Program-made: the position numbers and the translations under genes
Notes under the pieces: model-generated
Databases searched by the model: none
Told to the model about the DNA's origin: nothing
What the model saw: only the letters and a program-made list of their open reading frames with translations
NCBI GenBank assembly: GCA_030602675.1
Contig: JAUVZH010000106.1
Span: 1-7,932, forward strand
Direction of reading: 5' to 3'
Length of the DNA stretch: 7,932 nucleotides
DNA from: Candidatus Heimdallarchaeota archaeon
GTDB lineage: Archaea; Asgardarchaeota; Heimdallarchaeia; JABLTI01
In this document: positions 5,640 to 7,932 of the stretch, piece by piece
Position numbering within the stretch: the first letter of the stretch is position 1
How the letters are laid out: every line of letters starts with the position of its first letter

Positions 5640-5876
5640 TTGACAGAAAACAAACATGTAGCAAAAGGTCCTACTTTTGATACTATAAAACAATTAACTG
5701 AAGGACTAAACATTTCTAACGAAATTAAAGATCAATTAATCGATTATTTTGAAAAGAAATTATATGCTGAAATTGAGCTAGTTTGTAAATGGGCTTTAGA
5801 AGTAACAGAATTACAAGGTAAACGTACATTACAAGAAAAAGATTGGAAATTTATCTTAGACAAAATAGAAGTTTAA
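5640..5876 (+). CDS. Small histone-fold-like protein
   Basis: The 78-residue protein is predicted to be all helical with the histone-fold layout: a short helix (about 12-23), a loop NIS, a long central helix (about 26-58), a loop GKRTL and a short final helix (EKDWKFILDKI). The KRT at 61-63 and Asp68 line up with the Arg-x-Thr and Asp of archaeal histones, which form the conserved loop-to-helix contact. It differs from DNA-wrapping archaeal histones in having slightly more acidic than basic residues by my count, plus Cys49 and two Trp (51, 69). It may therefore be a heterodimer partner or TAF-like factor. The TTG at 5640 is chosen over the GTG at 5631 because AGGTGAG (5629-5635) is an excellent Shine-Dalgarno and itself contains that GTG. 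The gene ends six bases from the convergent unknown gene. The fold is inferred by eye, not confirmed. Confidence 0.75.
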   Translation: MTENKHVAKGPTFDTIKQLTEGLNISNEIKDQLIDYFEKKLYAEIELVCKWALEVTELQGKRTLQEKDWKFILDKIEV

Positions 5877-5882
5877 TTTGAT

Positions 5883-6206
5883 CTAATTAATTGCTTTCGA
5901 TTCTACTTCTCTAACTTTTTCATCAAACTCAATTTTTCCATCCTTATAGTTAGTAGTTTGATCAATTAATTTTGCTAGAACTTCAACAAGATGTTTGTCT
6001 GTAACTTTTTTACTTATTGTATACAATAAATCCAATATAACTGCTAGATTATCATATGACTTTGTCTCTAGTAGTTTGCATCTTGCTTCAATAAGCTCTC
6101 TCATCAATTCGTTCTGATTAAATCTGGCAACAACTATGGCACTGTCTATAAGTTCTACCAATGAATATTTATCGGTTATAAATAACCATTGAGCTTCTGC
6201 GACCAT
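5883..6206 (-). CDS. Unknown small helical protein (107 residues)
   Basis: I do not recognise this protein. It appears all helical, with amphipathic segments at about residues 14-29, 32-47, 51-67 and 71-85, then a charged Lys/Glu tail. There is no signal peptide, membrane helix or Cys pair; a single Cys (43) is present. The alternating Leu/Ile pattern could be a helical-hairpin repeat or a dimerising bundle. The ATG at 6206 has a Shine-Dalgarno-like AAGGTA about eight bases upstream. It lies 83 bases downstream of MBF1 on the same strand, but a hairpin at the MBF1 stop may separate the two. It converges tail to tail with the histone-fold-like gene. Confidence 0.65.
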   Translation of the reverse strand: MVAEAQWLFITDKYSLVELIDSAIVVARFNQNELMRELIEARCKLLETKSYDNLAVILDLLYTISKKVTDKHLVEVLAKLIDQTTNYKDGKIEFDEKVREVESKAIN

Positions 6207-6282
6207 AATTCTTTACCTTTTTTACTTCTAATATAACAATAGGTCAAAGTATTAATTAAATCTAGTCATTAAACAGAAAAGG

Positions 6283-6300
6283 AAAGGTCCTAAGACCTTT
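6283..6300 (-). terminator. Hairpin with the MBF1 stop codon in its loop
   Basis: AAAGGTC (6283-6289) and GACCTTT (6294-6300) are perfect 7-base inverted repeats separated by CTAA, and the MBF1 stop TAG (6292-6290) lies mainly in the loop. Reading leftward, the hairpin is followed by CCTTTTCTGTTTAA, a moderately U-rich tail. It could be a terminator or attenuator between MBF1 and the next gene, or a stabilising 3' structure. Confidence 0.4.
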
Positions 6301-6862
6301 TTTTCTTTTTTAATTTAACAACGTCGCCTAATGTCGTTTCTTTTTTCGATGCTGTTCCTGTGAATATCGGTGCTGCAGCTTCTTCTTTTAGAGAAATATC
6401 TAATTTTCTTTCAATTTTTGTGATTAAATTCTCTGGAGGATTAAATTCACTTTTCTCTATTTTTTGCATTAGAGATGCTTTTTCATTAATCATTTGAGCA
6501 AAATCCTCTAATGACCAACCTTTAGCTTTACGAGTTTCTTTAATTACTGTACCATAATCATCAACTAGCACGTCATCACTATGTAAAGCATCACGTCTTC
6601 TTCGTTTAACAACTGGTTGGGGTCTTTGTTGTGTTCCTGTTCGAACCTTTACGTGGGAAACACTTGGTCCTTGTCCTCCAGGTTTACTTCGAACAAACGA
6701 AACCTCTGACTCTTCTATGTCATCTTCATAAACATGAATTGGTTTACTAGAAACCTTTGTACCAAATCTTGAGCATTTGGGACAAAGTAACATTCTCACA
6801 CCATCAACATCGCTTTCTGATAAATCAGGTCCAGCGAATATACCACACATTTCACAACTCAT
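6290..6862 (-). CDS. mbf1: Archaeal multiprotein bridging factor 1 (MBF1)
   Basis: The 190-residue protein matches archaeal MBF1. An N-terminal zinc ribbon has CxxC pairs at Cys3/Cys6 and Cys27/Cys30. A variable, basic, disordered linker (about 35-95) contains an Arg/Lys cluster, VKRRRR. An Xre/Cro-type helix-turn-helix follows at about 103-158 (VIKETRKAKGWSLEDFAQMI, then a helix around LMQKIEKSEF). The C-terminus is the typical LGDVVKLKKKKRS. In eukaryotes MBF1 bridges TBP and activators and also acts on stalled, collided ribosomes; archaeal MBF1 associates with ribosomes. The ATG at 6862 is followed at once by the first CxxC, which fixes the start. A GGGGA eight bases upstream may serve as ribosome site. 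The leader holds an inverted repeat (6882-6901). Confidence 0.93.
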   Translation of the reverse strand: MSCEMCGIFAGPDLSESDVDGVRMLLCPKCSRFGTKVSSKPIHVYEDDIEESEVSFVRSKPGGQGPSVSHVKVRTGTQQRPQPVVKRRRRDALHSDDVLVDDYGTVIKETRKAKGWSLEDFAQMINEKASLMQKIEKSEFNPPENLITKIERKLDISLKEEAAAPIFTGTASKKETTLGDVVKLKKKKRS

Positions 6863-6881
6863 TTAGGGATTCCCCTTGTAC

Positions 6882-6901
6882 TTCTAGAGAAGAATCTAGA
6901 A
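6882..6901 (-). repeat. Inverted repeat in the MBF1 upstream region
   Basis: TTCTAGA (6882-6888) and TCTAGAA (6895-6901) form a perfect 7-base inverted repeat with a six-base spacer. It lies 20-39 bases before the MBF1 start, just downstream of a TATA-like TATTAATAA (6914-6906). It may be an operator or a hairpin in the 5' leader. Confidence 0.4.
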
Positions 6902-6966
6902 TTGTTATTAATAGATTATTTTCATTCAAGTTATTAAAGATTAACTAAAAGATTCAGAAAGTCAAT

Positions 6967-7932
6967 TTATATCTGTTCTGCACTCCGAATTGCAGTCATA
7001 TCTATTTCTTCTAGTAGCTCTCCATCTTCAATTGTAATAATTCTATCTGCTTGTGTTGCTACTGCTTTATTATGTGTCACTAGTAAAATGGTAACTCCTT
7101 TTTCAGTGTTGATTTTCCGAAGATAACCAATAATTTGCATTCCTGTAACAGAATCCAAGTCTCCCGTAAGTTGATCAGCAACTACAATACTAGGTTCATT
7201 AACTAAAGCTCTTGCTATAGCAACTCTTTGTTGTTGTCCTCCTGAAAGTTTGTCTGGATACTGATTTACAAACGAACCTAGATCAACAACTTCTAGTATT
7301 TCTTGTGCTCTACTCCTTGCTTCCTTAACTGGTACATTCGCCATTTCAGCAGGCATTGAAACGTTTTCTAACGCTGTTAATTCCGCAAAAAGCTGATAGA
7401 ATTGAAACACAAGACCAATTTGGTCTCTTCTAAATTCAGTTAGCTCTGTGTCATCCATAAGTGCAATATTCTTTCCGTTTAAGTATACTGCTCCTTTATC
7501 AGGAGAATCCAATCCTGTTAGTATATTCACTAAAGTCGTTTTTCCTGCTCCTGAAGGACCCAATATTGCAAGAACTTCTCCCTGTTTTATTTTAAAACTG
7601 ACACCTCGTAATGCATAAACACGTGATTTAGGTAAGTTGTATGTTTTATAAACATCTTCTACAACTAATACTGCATCTGTTTCTATGGTACTTTTTACTT
7701 CTTCATCAGGTGAATCAAGAACTCGACCCTTTCGTACTGTAAAATATGATATATCATAGAAGAACTCACTCCACATTCGCAGTAACTCCATATATGTAAA
7801 TAAATTACAAATATCTTCGTTGAATTTTGTTGTGATGTCTATCTCCAGTATGATTTCTTTAATCAACTCAATTTTTCTTATATATTCAAACCACTTATTC
7901 AGTTTCTGATTTATTTCATCAGTATTTTTGAT
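6967..7932 (-). CDS. ABC transporter ATP-binding protein with extra N-terminal region; Walker B Glu replaced by Gln (5' end outside window)
   Basis: The frame is open to the right edge (322 visible codons), so the true start probably lies outside; a TTG at 7866 is an internal candidate without clear support. Counting from that TTG, residues 1-60 are a helical region rich in aromatic residues and not part of the ABC fold. The nucleotide-binding domain follows: Walker A GPSGAGKT (103-110), Q-loop Gln155, signature LSGGQ (207-211), Walker B IVVADQ, D-loop Asp238 and H-loop His265. The catalytic Glu is Gln232 (codon 7173-7171). This change traps many ABC proteins in an ATP-bound, poorly hydrolysing state. 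Otherwise the domain is LolD/MacB-like, with FQFYQLFAELTALENVSMP. No FtsX/MacB permease is visible; it may lie beyond the right edge. MBF1 follows 104 bases downstream on the same strand. A one-base sequencing error at this codon cannot be excluded. Confidence 0.88.
   Translation of the reverse strand: MKNTDEINQKLNKWFEYIRKIELIKEIILEIDITTKFNEDICNLFTYMELLRMWSEFFYDISYFTVRKGRVLDSPDEEVKSTIETDAVLVVEDVYKTYNLPKSRVYALRGVSFKIKQGEVLAILGPSGAGKTTLVNILTGLDSPDKGAVYLNGKNIALMDDTELTEFRRDQIGLVFQFYQLFAELTALENVSMPAEMANVPVKEARSRAQEILEVVDLGSFVNQYPDKLSGGQQQRVAIARALVNEPSIVVADQLTGDLDSVTGMQIIGYLRKINTEKGVTILLVTHNKAVATQADRIITIEDGELLEEIDMTAIRSAEQI

Noticed and set aside
6757..6948. Rightward 63-residue frame across the MBF1 start
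   Set aside because: It is antisense to the MBF1 zinc ribbon and shows no domain or ribosome site.
1..7932. Mobile element, CRISPR array, toxin-antitoxin pair or defence island
   Set aside because: I found no transposase, integrase, regularly spaced repeats, terminal inverted repeats or recognised defence genes. The HEPN-like domain alone, in an MIT protein, is not evidence for a toxin.

Overview
This AT-rich window most resembles an archaeal chromosome, and probably an Asgard (Promethearchaeota) archaeon. It carries a ribosomal protein eS25, an archaeal-type MBF1, a tRNA-Leu with a bulge-helix-bulge intron, TATA-box promoters (some apparently leaderless), a JAMM/MPN metalloprotease-like protein, a probable histone-fold protein, and a eukaryote-like MIT-domain protein with polyproline tracts. 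Assignment to a particular Asgard lineage is not possible from this stretch. I see no mobile element, CRISPR array or rRNA.

Layout. 1-145 (-): the start of a secreted or lipid-anchored protein cut by the left edge. 146-302: a divergent promoter region with repeated ATTCACT half-sites. 303-1094 (+): an orphan seven-helix membrane protein. 1094-1217: back-to-back hairpin terminators between convergent genes. 1208-2002 (-): MIT / polyproline / HEPN-like protein. 2195-2470 (+): eS25. 2522-2950 (-): JAMM/MPN protein. 3090-3214 (+): intron-containing tRNA-Leu(UAG). 3305-3985 (+): LolD/MacB-type ABC ATPase. 4044-5529 (+): MFS transporter of UMF1/Atg22 type, interrupted by a one-base frameshift. 5640-5876 (+): small histone-fold-like protein. 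5883-6206 (-): unknown helical protein. 6290-6862 (-): MBF1. 6967-7932 (-): a second LolD/MacB-type ABC ATPase, open to the right edge, with an extra N-terminal region.

There is no single long operon. Most genes appear to have their own promoter and strands alternate often. The content mixes information processing (eS25, MBF1, tRNA, histone fold), eukaryote-like cell biology (MIT protein, JAMM protein) and membrane transport. Neither ABC ATPase has an FtsX/MacB-type permease beside it within the window, and each has a substitution in a different ATP-site motif.

The most interesting items are the MIT-polyproline-HEPN-like protein, which could link ESCRT and actin-type systems; the Walker B Glu-to-Gln change in the right-hand ABC protein; the acidic histone-fold protein; the operator-like repeats over the left-hand promoter; and several hairpins that overlap or abut stop codons.
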